Notes: generated from the sequence alone by a model not told the origin. Shown: positions 9,418-17,055, counted from the first letter of the stretch. The stretch: DNA of 38,324 nucleotides from Sedimenticola sp. (GCA_026984735.1 JALSRN010000074.1:1-38324); one strand, 5' to 3'. Made by a program: numbers and translations.

Positions 9418-9446
9418 ATCTTAACCTGGGAGCCGTGGATGACCAA
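9418..9446 (-). promoter_or_regulatory. Predicted sigma-70 promoter of the gcv operon
   Basis: On the minus strand, TTGGTC (9441-9446) and TAAGAT (9418-9423) are separated by 17 bp. They lie just upstream of the riboswitch, so transcription would start near 9411 and include both aptamers. The -35 match is weak (3/6) and the -10 is 4/6. Position is the main support. Confidence 0.5.
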
Positions 9447-9492
9447 ACCTTTCTGTGACGATCGACGCTCCGTTGTGGCATGATGCGCAGCC

Positions 9493-11334
9493 ATGTCCCA
9501 CGCTTCCACTCCCGGCGCAATGCGGTCTTCCGGAGGAGCCCTGGCCCTGTTGCTGGCATTCCTCCTGCTCCTCTACTTTCCCACGCTGGGCATGCATCCG
9601 CTCACGGCGGGCGACGAGTCGCGGGTGGCGGGGATCGCCGCCGAGATGGCGGCGGAGGGGAATTGGGTCATGCCCAGGCTCAATGGCGAACCTTTTCTGG
9701 AAAAGCCGCCGCTCTATTTCTGGATGGAGGCGCTTTCCATCGAGATCCTGGGAAGAAACGCCTTCGCCGCGCGCCTCCCCTCGGCGCTGCTGGCCGCTGT
9801 GGGGGCGGCGGCCCTGTTCGGGCTGCTGCTGGCGGCGGGGTACGACCGGAACGCAGCCTTGCTGTCGTCGGTGGTGCTGGCCGGCTCGGCCCAGTACTGG
9901 AGCCATGGAGAGAGCGCCATGGTGGACATCGCCCTGGCGGTGTTCGTGGCCATCGCGCTCACGGCGTTTTTGGCGCATTGCCGGAAGGGAGGCCGGGGAT
10001 ATGGCCTGCTGTTCGTCGGCGCGCTGGGCGCCGCATTGATGAGCAAAGGGCTCGTCGGCCTGGCCGTGCCGGGCTTGGTGCTCTTCGCCTGGCTGGCTCT
10101 GGCTCCGCCGCTCGTGGGGAAACCATTTCCCCGGCGGTGCTGGGGCTGGCTGTTTTTGGGCTCGGCGGCGGCGCTGCTGCCCGCGCTCGCCTGGCTGGCC
10201 GCGCTCTATCTGCAGGAGGGGGGGCAAGCCGTCTACACGGTGGCCTGGACCAACAACATCGGGCGTTTTCTGGGGACGTACGCCGAGCACAGCGAGCCCA
10301 TCCACTATTATCTGGCCCACCTGCCGGAGCAGTTGCAACCCTGGACCCTGCTGCTACCCTTCGCGGTCGTCCACCACTGGCGCCGGATTCGTCGGCAAGG
10401 GGACCACAACTCCCTCTTTCTTCTTCTCTGGCTGCTGGTGCCTTTTCTGCTTCTGAGCCTCTCTTCGGGCAAAAGGCCGGTCTATCTGCTGCCGCTGCAC
10501 GCCGCCGGGGCGATCCTGGTGGGCAGCTGGTTGGCACAGTGGTGGCGACGCTTGGCCGATCGTCGGCGCGAGCGGATATCGGCGGCCCTTCTGCTGATCG
10601 CGGCGGGGCTCGGCCTGACCGCGCTCGGCTTTGGCATCTGGCAGCGGCTGCCCTGGACTGCGTGGCTCTTCGCCCTGCTGCTCTCGGGCGTCGGCTTGGC
10701 CGGGTTCTGGCGGCTGCGGCACGGCCGGCGCCGGGGCGTGGGCGTGGCGCTGCTGCTCGGTTTGGCGCTCTTCTACGGAGTGGCCGGCGCGGTCGTCCTG
10801 CCCTATCTGAAACGAAACCAGAGCTACGAAGCCGTGTTCGCCTATTGCGCCGCCATGGAGCGTCGCGGCTTCCGCATCGTGCTGGTGGAGCCCAGCGAAC
10901 GGCTCAGTGGAGCCGGCGTCTTCCATTTGGGGCACCCCGTGCCGAGGATCTCTCTGGAAGCGTTGGCCCGCCTGGAGTCATCGCCCAAGGGAGACGGGCG
11001 CCTCTTCGTGGTCGCCACAAGAAGGAGCGACGATCCCCCGAGGCAGGCACGAGGCTTGCGGCCATGGAGGACGTTCGTCCTGAAACGGGGGCGGGTTTTC
11101 GTGCTCGGGCCCCGAGAAGGTCAGGAAGGGGCTCGCACCAACGGCGGAAGCTCGCCCCAGGTGCCCATGGCGTTGCGCACCAGCAGCCGCTTCAAGGGGT
11201 CGACGCGGTCGGCCAGTTCGAGCGCCAGGTTGCGCGCCGCCTTGAGCGGAGGGACGTCGTTGCCGAACAGCCGCTTGAGGAGGTCCATGGCGGCCTGCAT
11301 GGCGAGGTTCTCGCCCTTGCGCGCCCGTTCGTAG
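9493..11334 (+). CDS. Glycosyltransferase family 39 (ArnT/PMT-like) membrane protein
   Basis: This polytopic inner-membrane glycosyltransferase of the GT-C fold would use a polyprenyl-phosphate sugar donor. The first periplasmic loop carries the family signature: GDESRVAGIAAEMAAEGNW (about 41-59, with the catalytic Asp/Glu pair) and LNGEPFLEKPPLYFW (about 63-77). About ten or more hydrophobic helices follow to about residue 435. ArnT modifies lipid A with aminoarabinose; whether this homologue modifies lipid or protein is unknown. The open frame is 613 codons, but the last ~70 codons (after about 11121) read antisense to ubiI and look like low-complexity Ser/Arg shadow sequence. Either the genes overlap tail to tail by 214 bp or a normal stop near 11120 has been lost. 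The gene is on the opposite strand to its neighbours and interrupts the usual ubiI-gcvT adjacency. Confidence 0.85.
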   Translation: MSHASTPGAMRSSGGALALLLAFLLLLYFPTLGMHPLTAGDESRVAGIAAEMAAEGNWVMPRLNGEPFLEKPPLYFWMEALSIEILGRNAFAARLPSALLAAVGAAALFGLLLAAGYDRNAALLSSVVLAGSAQYWSHGESAMVDIALAVFVAIALTAFLAHCRKGGRGYGLLFVGALGAALMSKGLVGLAVPGLVLFAWLALAPPLVGKPFPRRCWGWLFLGSAAALLPALAWLAALYLQEGGQAVYTVAWTNNIGRFLGTYAEHSEPIHYYLAHLPEQLQPWTLLLPFAVVHHWRRIRRQGDHNSLFLLLWLLVPFLLLSLSSGKRPVYLLPLHAAGAILVGSWLAQWWRRLADRRRERISAALLLIAAGLGLTALGFGIWQRLPWTAWLFALLLSGVGLAGFWRLRHGRRRGVGVALLLGLALFYGVAGAVVLPYLKRNQSYEAVFAYCAAMERRGFRIVLVEPSERLSGAGVFHLGHPVPRISLEALARLESSPKGDGRLFVVATRRSDDPPRQARGLRPWRTFVLKRGRVFVLGPREGQEGARTNGGSSPQVPMALRTSSRFKGSTRSASSSARLRAALSGGTSLPNSRLRRSMAACMARFSPLRARS

Positions 11335-12341
11335 CGGCGCAGCGTTTGCAGGTGGCCGAGGGGGCGGCGTCTCTCCCTCGCCCGGGTGAGCACCTCCACC
11401 AGCTCGGCCGCGTCCATGAGGCCCAGGTTCACCCCCTGCCCCGCCAACGGATGGATCACGTGGGCGGCGTCGCCCACCAGCGCCAGCCCCGGAGCGATGT
11501 AGCGGCTGGCGTGTTGCAGCCGCAAGGGGAAGAGGCCGCGCTCGCCCTCCAGCGTCAGTCGTCCAAGCCGGCCCTCGCTGGCGCGGGTGAGCGCCTCGTC
11601 GAAAGCGCCGTTTTCCAGCTCCGCCAGGCGGGCGGCTTCCGCCGGCGTGGTGGACCAGACGATGGAGAAGTGCCGCCGTTCCAGCGGCAGCAGCGCCAGC
11701 GGCCCCGAGGGCATGAAACGCTGCCAGGCGGTGCTCCGGTTGCCCTCCTCGGCCCGCACGGTGCAGACCAGCGCATGCTGTTCGTAACTCCAGCCGCTGG
11801 TGCCGATGCCGGCCAGCTCGCGCAGCTGGGAGCGGGCGCCGTCGGCGCCGATCACCAAGTCCGCCTCCAGGCGCCGCGCCTCTCCCCGCAGCTTCACGGT
11901 GAGGCGGGGGCGCCGTTCGTCCGGCTCCAGCGAGAGCAGCTCGGCGCCGGCGATCACCTCCACCTCGGGCCTTTCCCGCAGCACCGACCAGAGGGCGCAC
12001 TGAACGACGCCGTTTTCGATGATGTGGCCCAGCTCGGGCTCGCCGAGCTCGCCGGCGTCGAAGCGCAGCTCCCCGCCGCCGGCCTCCCACACCACCATGC
12101 GCTCGTAGGGAGTCACCCGGCGGCGAACCATCTCCGGCCAGGCCCCCACGTTGGCGAACAGATTTTTCGACGCCCGGCTGATGGCGGAGACGCGGATCTC
12201 GAAGTCGCCGCGGGGCCAGCCGCACTCCGGCGCCTGTCGCTCCAGCAGACGCACCTGAAACCCCCGTTGGGCCAAGGCGCAGGTGATTGCAGCGCCCACC
12301 ATGCCGCCGCCCACCACCACCACTTCGCCCGGCCCGCTCAC
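11121..12341 (-). CDS. ubiI: FAD-dependent ubiquinone-biosynthesis hydroxylase, UbiI/VisC family
   Basis: This flavoprotein monooxygenase hydroxylates the aromatic ring of ubiquinone precursors (C5 in UbiI). The 406-residue chain has the N-terminal dinucleotide-binding motif VVVGGGMVGAAITCALAQRG, a central DG-type motif VIGADGARSQLR, and the FAD-ribityl motif GDAAHVIHPLAGQGVNLGLMD near residue 285. The start is a GTG at 12341 that overlaps the ubiH stop (GTGA); the longer frame upstream merely reads antisense/alternate-frame ubiH. Position after ubiH follows the pepP-ubiH-ubiI order, so I name it ubiI, but UbiF- or UbiM-type specificity cannot be excluded. Its 3' end is overlapped by the convergent GT39 frame. 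Confidence 0.9.
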   Translation of the reverse strand: MSGPGEVVVVGGGMVGAAITCALAQRGFQVRLLERQAPECGWPRGDFEIRVSAISRASKNLFANVGAWPEMVRRRVTPYERMVVWEAGGGELRFDAGELGEPELGHIIENGVVQCALWSVLRERPEVEVIAGAELLSLEPDERRPRLTVKLRGEARRLEADLVIGADGARSQLRELAGIGTSGWSYEQHALVCTVRAEEGNRSTAWQRFMPSGPLALLPLERRHFSIVWSTTPAEAARLAELENGAFDEALTRASEGRLGRLTLEGERGLFPLRLQHASRYIAPGLALVGDAAHVIHPLAGQGVNLGLMDAAELVEVLTRARERRRPLGHLQTLRRYERARKGENLAMQAAMDLLKRLFGNDVPPLKAARNLALELADRVDPLKRLLVRNAMGTWGELPPLVRAPS

Positions 12342-13549
12342 AGCGGCACCCCCCGCGCCAGTCGCGGCAGGCGCCCGGCCAGCCCCATGGCGGCGCGGGC
12401 CAGGCCGTGGCGGGCCGGTGGGCAGAGCTCGAGCCCCACCAACCCCAGGTTGCGACCCAGCCGCAACGGCGGCCAGCGGTTGCTGAAGAGGCGAACCAGC
12501 GAGTCGGTGGCCAGGGCCACGCCGCGCCGGTCGTTCCTGCGCCACTGTTCATAGCGGCGCAGCACCGCTTCGCTGCCGGGATCCTCGCCCCGCCGTTGCG
12601 CTTCGACCACCACCTCGGCGAGAGCGGCCACGTCCCGGATGCCCAGATTGAAGCCCTGCCCCGCCACCGGGTGGAGGGTGTGGGCGGCGTTGCCCACCAG
12701 CACCGCGCGCCCCTTCACCGAATCGCCCACCCAGCTCTGGCTCAAAGGGTGGACGGCGCGTTTGCCCACCCGCTGGAAGCGGCCCAGCCGCCAGCCGAAA
12801 CGCCGCTGGAGGTTGCGGAGAAAGGTGGCGTCGTCCCAGGCCAGCACCTCTTCGCGCTGCTCGTCCGCCACCGTCCACACCAGCGCGCAACGCTCTTCGT
12901 GGAGGGGCAGCAACGCCAGGGGGCCGTTACGGGTGAAGCGTTCGAAAGCCACCTCCCGGTGCGGCTTGGAAGGGGTGACGTTGGCGATCACCGCGCTCTG
13001 GCGGTATTCGCGACGGTGCACTTCGAAACAGAGCTGCCGGCGCACCAAGGAGCGGCCGCCGTCGGCGGCCACCAGCAGGGTGGCGGAGAGTTCCCGCCCC
13101 TCTTCCAGGCCCACGCGAACTGATTCCGCCTCCATGGCGATCCAGCGCACGCGCGCGGGCGCGAAGAGGTCGAGGTCCTCCAAGGCCGATAGCCGCCGCA
13201 ACAGCACCGCGCCGAGATCGCGGGCGGTGACCACCTGGCCGAGGGCGGCCACCCCCTCCTCTTGGGCGTCGAGCCGGGTGAAGCCGAATCCGCCCTCCTC
13301 GGAGACGTGGATGCGGCGGATGGGGGTGGCGTGGCGCGCCAGTTCCGGCCACAGGTCCAGCGCCTCGAAGATGCGCTGGGAGCCGCGAGCCAAGGCGATG
13401 GCGCGGTCGTCGTAGTTGGGCAGGGCCTCCACCCGCGGTTCGGCCGCTTCCACCAGGGCGAGTTTCAGCCCCTGGCCCGAGAGCGCGGCCGCCAGGGTGG
13501 CGCCAGCCATGCCGCCGCCCACCACGATGAGATCGTATGCCGGTTTCAT
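12338..13549 (-). CDS. ubiH: 2-octaprenyl-6-methoxyphenol hydroxylase UbiH
   Basis: UbiH is the FAD monooxygenase for the C1 hydroxylation in ubiquinone synthesis. The 403-residue product has VVGGGMAGATLAAALSGQG (FAD/NAD fold), the UbiH-typical NYDDRAIALARGSQRIF (about 44-60) and HVSEEGGFGFTRLDA (about 85), VAADGGRSLVRR (about 165) and the ribityl motif GNAAHTLHPVAGQGFNLGIRD. Note GNAAH here versus GDAAH in the paralogue next door. It overlaps the following ubiI by 4 bp. It belongs to the ygfB-pepP-ubiH-ubiI cluster, though pepP is separated by about 240 bp containing an inverted repeat. Confidence 0.95.
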   Translation of the reverse strand: MKPAYDLIVVGGGMAGATLAAALSGQGLKLALVEAAEPRVEALPNYDDRAIALARGSQRIFEALDLWPELARHATPIRRIHVSEEGGFGFTRLDAQEEGVAALGQVVTARDLGAVLLRRLSALEDLDLFAPARVRWIAMEAESVRVGLEEGRELSATLLVAADGGRSLVRRQLCFEVHRREYRQSAVIANVTPSKPHREVAFERFTRNGPLALLPLHEERCALVWTVADEQREEVLAWDDATFLRNLQRRFGWRLGRFQRVGKRAVHPLSQSWVGDSVKGRAVLVGNAAHTLHPVAGQGFNLGIRDVAALAEVVVEAQRRGEDPGSEAVLRRYEQWRRNDRRGVALATDSLVRLFSNRWPPLRLGRNLGLVGLELCPPARHGLARAAMGLAGRLPRLARGVPL

Positions 13550-13628
13550 GCGTTCAGTGTAGGGTCGGACGGCGCCCGCTTCAATGGGGAGCGGCGTTCA
13601 GCCAGAGCGATCGACAGCACCCGCCCGG

Positions 13629-13737
13629 TTCGAAGGACGCGAAAGAGGCTGTCGGGGACGCCGTGAACACGTCCCTGTGGGCTCGGCCTCGGCGTCCATG
13701 CTCGGACGCCCCGCCACCCTCTTTCGCGTCCTTCGAA
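13629..13737. repeat. Intergenic element with 20-bp perfect inverted repeat
   Basis: A 20-bp arm at 13629-13648 (TTCGAAGGACGCGAAAGA..) is repeated perfectly in inverted orientation at 13718-13737. The 69-bp interior also has partial symmetry (GTCGGGGACGCC against GGACGCCCCGCC). A related segment, GGTGTTCACGCC, recurs inverted at the pepP stop (about 13786-13797) and matches GGCGTGAACAC inside the element. The 239-bp ubiH-pepP spacer holds nothing else. The structure looks like a dispersed REP/BIME-like or MITE-like intergenic repeat. It might act as an attenuator or mRNA-stability element between pepP and ubiH. Confidence 0.75.
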
Positions 13738-13788
13738 CAAGGCTTGGCGGCGACTCGAGACCTGCTCGAGGCGATTCCCCGGGGGTGT

Positions 13789-15120
13789 TCACGCCGCGCT
13801 CCGTCGGGAGGCGGCCATGAGGCGTTCGATCTCTTCGATCCGCTTGGGGGCGTCCTTGGAGAGGACGTCGTGGCCCTCTTTGGTCACCAGCACGTCGTCC
13901 TCGATGCGGATGCCGATTCCCTGCCACTTCTTCGCCACGCCCTTGGTTCCCGAAGGAATGTAGAGCCCCGGCTCGATGGTGAGCACCATGCCGGGTTCCA
14001 GCTCCCGCCAGTGGCCGTCGATCTTGTAGTCGCCCACGTCGTGCACGTCCATGCCCAGCCAGTGGCCGGTGCCGTGCATGAAGAACTTCTTGTATTTCTC
14101 GTTCTTGATCAGGCGGGCCGGCTGCCCCTTGAGCAGGCCCAGCTTCACCAGGCCCCGGGTGAGCACCCGCACCGCCGCTTTGTGGGGCGCGTCGTAGGGG
14201 TTGCCGGGCTTCACCTGCTCGATGGCGGCCAGCTGCGCGTCGAGCACCAGCTGGTAGAGTTTTCGTTGCGCCTCGCTGAAGCGGCCGCTCACCGGAAAGG
14301 TGCGGGTGACGTCCGACGCGTAGCAGTCGAGTTCGCAACCGGCGTCCACCAACACCAGATCGCCCTCCTGCAGCGGCTGGTCGTTGTCGATGTAGTGCAG
14401 CACGGTGGCGTTGTCGCCTCCGCCCACGATGGGTTGATAGGCTTGTTCGCGCGCGCCGCGCTGGTAACAGCTGTGGATGAAGAGCCCTTCCAGGTCCCGT
14501 TCCGACAATCCCGGCCGGCACCGGCGCATCAGTTCCCGATGGGCGGCGGCGGAAATCTTCGCCGCGCGGCGCATCACCGCCACCTCGGAGCGCGACTTGT
14601 AGAGCCGCATGTCGTGCAGATGGTGGTCGAGGGCGACGAACTCTTGGGGAGGGTGCACCCCCGAACGCGCCCTGCTGCGGATGCGGCCGATCCATTGCGA
14701 CATGCGTTGATCCAGTTCGGCGTCGCTGCCCATGGCGTAGAAGACCTTCTCGCACTGCTCCAGCATCCGAGGCAGGATGTCGTCGAGGTCGGCGATGGGG
14801 AAGGAGTCGTCGGCTCCGTAGCGCTCCATCGCCCCTTCCTGCCCCGCCAGGGCGCCCTCCCAGCGCTCCTTCTCCGGATCTTTTTCCCGGCAGAAGAGGA
14901 TGTATTCGCCCTGGGGGCGGCCGGGGATCAGGACCGCCACCGCTTCCGGCTCGGGAAAGCCGGTGAGGTAATAGAAGTCGCTGTCCGGGCGGTAGCGGTA
15001 GTGGACGTCGTTGTTGCGTTTGCATCGCGGCGCCGCCGGAATGATGGCGATGCCGCCCCGGCCCATGATGCGCATGAGCTGACGGCGGCGGCGGGCGAAC
15101 TCAGCGGGACTCATCGCCAT
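13789..15120 (-). CDS. pepP: Xaa-Pro aminopeptidase PepP
   Basis: PepP is a dinuclear-metal peptidase that removes an N-terminal residue preceding proline. The 443 residues match E. coli PepP (441). The creatinase-type N-domain begins MAMSPAEFARRRRQLM. The pita-bread catalytic domain shows the metal ligands in VDAGCELDCYASDVTRTFP (two Asp), HGTGHWLGMDVHD (His), EPGLYIP (Glu) and GIGIRIEDDVLVT (Glu). The start lies 20 bp inside the 3' end of ygfB, indicating coupling. Downstream is the inverted-repeat spacer before ubiH. Confidence 0.97.
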   Translation of the reverse strand: MAMSPAEFARRRRQLMRIMGRGGIAIIPAAPRCKRNNDVHYRYRPDSDFYYLTGFPEPEAVAVLIPGRPQGEYILFCREKDPEKERWEGALAGQEGAMERYGADDSFPIADLDDILPRMLEQCEKVFYAMGSDAELDQRMSQWIGRIRSRARSGVHPPQEFVALDHHLHDMRLYKSRSEVAVMRRAAKISAAAHRELMRRCRPGLSERDLEGLFIHSCYQRGAREQAYQPIVGGGDNATVLHYIDNDQPLQEGDLVLVDAGCELDCYASDVTRTFPVSGRFSEAQRKLYQLVLDAQLAAIEQVKPGNPYDAPHKAAVRVLTRGLVKLGLLKGQPARLIKNEKYKKFFMHGTGHWLGMDVHDVGDYKIDGHWRELEPGMVLTIEPGLYIPSGTKGVAKKWQGIGIRIEDDVLVTKEGHDVLSKDAPKRIEEIERLMAASRRSAA

Positions 15121-15637
15121 GCGTTTCGTGCCAGATGAGAGAGGTGGCCACCCAGAGATACTCCGCCAATTGCATCAAGGCCTCCTCCGCCTCTTCCGTC
15201 TCCCCGATCTCTTCGAGATCCATGCGGGAGATCTCGCTGAAATCGCGCAGGGCTTCCCCCGCCTCGCTCCGCAGCAGTTCCGGCTTCTGGCTTCCGCCCA
15301 GGCCGAAGCCGTAGAGAAAGCCGCGGCTCCAGTCGCGCAGGGCGGTGGCGCGTTCGAGCAGCGGCCGCTCGTCGCCGGGCAACAGCAGTCGTATCGGCAT
15401 CCGATGTTCCTCGAGCTCCCGTTGCGCCAGTTCCCAGAGCCGGTCCAGCTCTTCGAAGGCCTTCCGCGTCCGCGGATCGTCGGGGTCGGTCTCCTCGGGA
15501 AAATGGGGGCGCCACTGTTTCACCCGCGCGCAACGCATGCCGCAGAGCATGCCGTGGGCTTCGGCTGCACGGGTATCGGCGCCAATGGCGTCGAGAAGGC
15601 TTTGCAGGCGCGAATGATCGGGTTTGAACCGGTTCAT
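15101..15637 (-). CDS. ygfB: YgfB/UPF0149 family protein
   Basis: This 178-residue helical protein of the YecA/YgfB (UPF0149) family has the signature AHGMLCGM near the N-terminus, SRGFLYGFGLG in the middle and an acidic C-terminal half (MDLEEIGETEEAEEAL). In Pseudomonas YgfB affects AmpDh3 expression; a general function is unclear. It is the first gene of the ygfB-pepP unit and overlaps pepP by 20 bp. I chose ATG 15637 (MNRFKPDHSRL). An in-frame ATG at 15655 adds six hydrophobic residues, and neither start has a good ribosome site. The first ATG of the divergent gene is only 54 bp away. Confidence 0.9.
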   Translation of the reverse strand: MNRFKPDHSRLQSLLDAIGADTRAAEAHGMLCGMRCARVKQWRPHFPEETDPDDPRTRKAFEELDRLWELAQRELEEHRMPIRLLLPGDERPLLERATALRDWSRGFLYGFGLGGSQKPELLRSEAGEALRDFSEISRMDLEEIGETEEAEEALMQLAEYLWVATSLIWHETHGDESR

Positions 15638-15654
15638 GAGAAAAAAGTTTAACA

Positions 15655-15683
15655 TTGACCCGCAAACGGCAGCGAACTATATT
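15655..15683 (+). promoter_or_regulatory. Predicted sigma-70 promoter of the coiled-coil gene-zapA-6S-fau unit
   Basis: TTGACC (15655-15660), a 17-bp spacer and TATATT (15678-15683) form a near-consensus promoter. Transcription would start near 15690, only about 2 nt before the ATG at 15692, so the message would be leaderless or almost so. Confidence 0.65.
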
Positions 15684-15705
15684 CGGAGTCCATGAACGGC
15701 AGCAA
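15676..15705 (-). promoter_or_regulatory. Predicted divergent promoter for ygfB-pepP
   Basis: On the minus strand, TTGCTG (15700-15705) and TATAGT (15676-15681) are 18 bp apart, placing a start near 15669, about 32 nt upstream of the ygfB ATG. The -10 overlaps that of the divergent promoter, so both could not be bound by polymerase at once. The -35 is weak. Confidence 0.4.
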
Positions 15706-15925
15706 GGCATCCTTCCCTTCGCAACAGGCCCTGGAGGCGCTGGAACAGCAGGTTTCGGCGCTCATCGAGACCTGCGCCTACCTCAAGGAAGAAAACCGCC
15801 TGCTGCGCGCCCAGCAGGAGCGTCTTCAGGAAGAGCGCGCCGCGCTCATGGAGAAGAACCACACCGCCCGCTCCCGGGTGGACGCCATCATCAGCCGGCT
15901 CAAGTCCCTAGAGGCCAACACGTGA
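15692..15925 (+). CDS. Small coiled-coil protein upstream of zapA (TIGR02449-like)
   Basis: This 77-residue protein is almost wholly a coiled coil: LEALEQQVSALIETCAYLKEENRLLRAQQERLQEERAAL shows leucines at heptad spacing. It ends in the ARSRVDAIISRLKSLE segment characteristic of TIGR02449, a family found directly before zapA in gammaproteobacteria and somewhat ZapB-like in appearance. A division-related role is inferred only from position and shape. The ATG follows CGGAG at a short distance, and the stop overlaps the GTG start of zapA. Confidence 0.85.
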   Translation: MNGSKASFPSQQALEALEQQVSALIETCAYLKEENRLLRAQQERLQEERAALMEKNHTARSRVDAIISRLKSLEANT

Positions 15926-16236
15926 GCGGCGCGGCCAAGACCGTCACGGTCACCATTCTCGACAAGGAGTACCGCGTCGCCTGCCAGCCTGGCGAGGAAG
16001 AGGCGGTGATCGCTTCGGCGTTGCATCTGGACGAGCGCATGCGGGAGATCCGACAGACGGGAAAGATCATCGGCACCGAACGCATCGCCGTGATGGCGGC
16101 CCTCAACATGGCGCACGATCTGCTCACGCTCGAGCAGGAGCAGCGGTTGCTCGATTCCGGTCTGGAGAAGCGCCTGCGGCAGCTTCAAGAGCAGGTGGAG
16201 GTTGCGCTGAATCAATTCAACCAACTGGAACTTTGA
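15922..16236 (+). CDS. zapA: Cell division protein ZapA
   Basis: ZapA binds FtsZ and promotes bundling of Z-ring filaments. The 104-residue product starts (GTG at 15922, overlapping the previous TGA) with SGAAKTVTVTILDKEYRVACQP, the beta-rich N-domain. It continues with ALHLDERMREIRQTGKIIGTERIAVMAALNMAHDLL, the conserved ZapA helix, and ends in a C-terminal coiled coil (about 70-104). The gene is immediately followed by 6S RNA and fau, the standard gammaproteobacterial order. Confidence 0.95.
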   Translation: MSGAAKTVTVTILDKEYRVACQPGEEEAVIASALHLDERMREIRQTGKIIGTERIAVMAALNMAHDLLTLEQEQRLLDSGLEKRLRQLQEQVEVALNQFNQLEL

Positions 16237-16261
16237 GGCGAATGGGAGTAGCCTTTGTTCC

Positions 16262-16456
16262 AGGGCATCCTCTGCAGTGTTCGTGAACCGGCTTCGTTAT
16301 CCCTTGAGCCTATGCATTGTTGACGGGGGGCCGAGACCACTGCGGTGGTGTGCATGTCCGTCCTGGAGCGGAAAGCCTGATCCGCAGCCGCGGCTCCCAC
16401 TTGAACCTTCCGGTTCAAGGTCACAAACCGGAAACGGCACAGGCGGAGGATGCCTT
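16262..16456 (+). ncRNA. ssrS: 6S RNA
   Basis: The zapA-fau spacer carries 6S RNA, which binds sigma-70 RNA polymerase holoenzyme and mimics an open promoter. The terminal helix is formed by GGCATCCTC (16264-16272) and GAGGATGCC (16446-16454). The 5' side has GTTCGTGAACCGGCTTCG and CCCTTGAGCC. The 3' side has the conserved hairpin CTTGAACCTTCCGGTTCAAGG (about 16400-16420, stem arms TTGAACC and GGTTCAA). Exact ends are estimated from pairing. Position between zapA and fau is as in E. coli. An upstream fau ATG at 16450 would fall inside the 3' strand of the helix. Confidence 0.93.
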
Positions 16457-16476
16457 TCCCGTTCTCCCCTTCTTCC

Positions 16477-17055
16477 ATGACTTCCCTCCGCTCGGCGTTG
16501 CGAAGGCGACGCAAGAGTCTGCCCCGCGGATTGCAGCGGCGCCATGCTCTCGCCGCGGCCCGTCACGCCCTCCGTTATCCGCCGTTGCTGCATGCTCGCC
16601 GCGTTGCGTTCTATCGGGCCAGCGACGGGGAGCTCGACCCTCTTCCCCTTCTCCATCGTGCCCTGGCCATGGGCAAGCAGTGTCTGCTCCCGGTCTTGCA
16701 CCCGTTGGGGCACAAGCGGCTGTGGTTCTCTCCCTGGCGACCGGGCGAGAGGCTCAGAGCCAATCGCTACGGCATCGAGGAGCCTCTGTGGGAGCGCGCC
16801 GGCCTGGTGGATGTGCGCGGCGTCGATCTGGTGGTGGTGCCGTTGGTGGCTTTCGACGCCGCGTGCAACCGCATGGGGATGGGCGCGGGATACTATGACC
16901 GTACCTTCGCCTGGAAGCTGCGCCACCCCGATCGGTTGCGACCGCGGTTGGTCGGTTATGCACACGATTTTCAGCGGATCGAGAAACTGGATCGGAATCC
17001 GTGGGACGTTCCTTTGCAGGCGGTGATAACGGAGAACGGCATCGCATGCCGTTAA
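16477..17055 (+). CDS. fau: 5-formyltetrahydrofolate cyclo-ligase
   Basis: This enzyme converts 5-formyl-THF to 5,10-methenyl-THF with ATP, clearing the product of the SHMT side reaction. From ATG 16477 the product is 192 residues (MTSLRSALRRRRKSL). Signature segments are RVAFYRASDGELDP (about 41), VVVPLVAFDAACNRMGMGAGYYDRTF (about 122-147, with the GMGxGYYD nucleotide loop) and the C-terminal NPWDVPL. An in-frame ATG at 16450 adds nine residues but overlaps 6S RNA. No strong ribosome site is seen. Functionally it fits one-carbon metabolism fed by the gcv operon. Confidence 0.93.
   Translation: MTSLRSALRRRRKSLPRGLQRRHALAAARHALRYPPLLHARRVAFYRASDGELDPLPLLHRALAMGKQCLLPVLHPLGHKRLWFSPWRPGERLRANRYGIEEPLWERAGLVDVRGVDLVVVPLVAFDAACNRMGMGAGYYDRTFAWKLRHPDRLRPRLVGYAHDFQRIEKLDRNPWDVPLQAVITENGIACR

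Noticed and set aside
12342-12545. 68-codon N-terminal extension of UbiI
   Set aside because: It is alternate-frame ubiH sequence; the FAD motif begins right after the GTG at 12341.
13546-13820. Small open frames on both strands across the ubiH-pepP spacer
   Set aside because: They read through a near-palindromic repeat and have no ribosome sites. The inverted repeat explains their similar Arg-rich translations.
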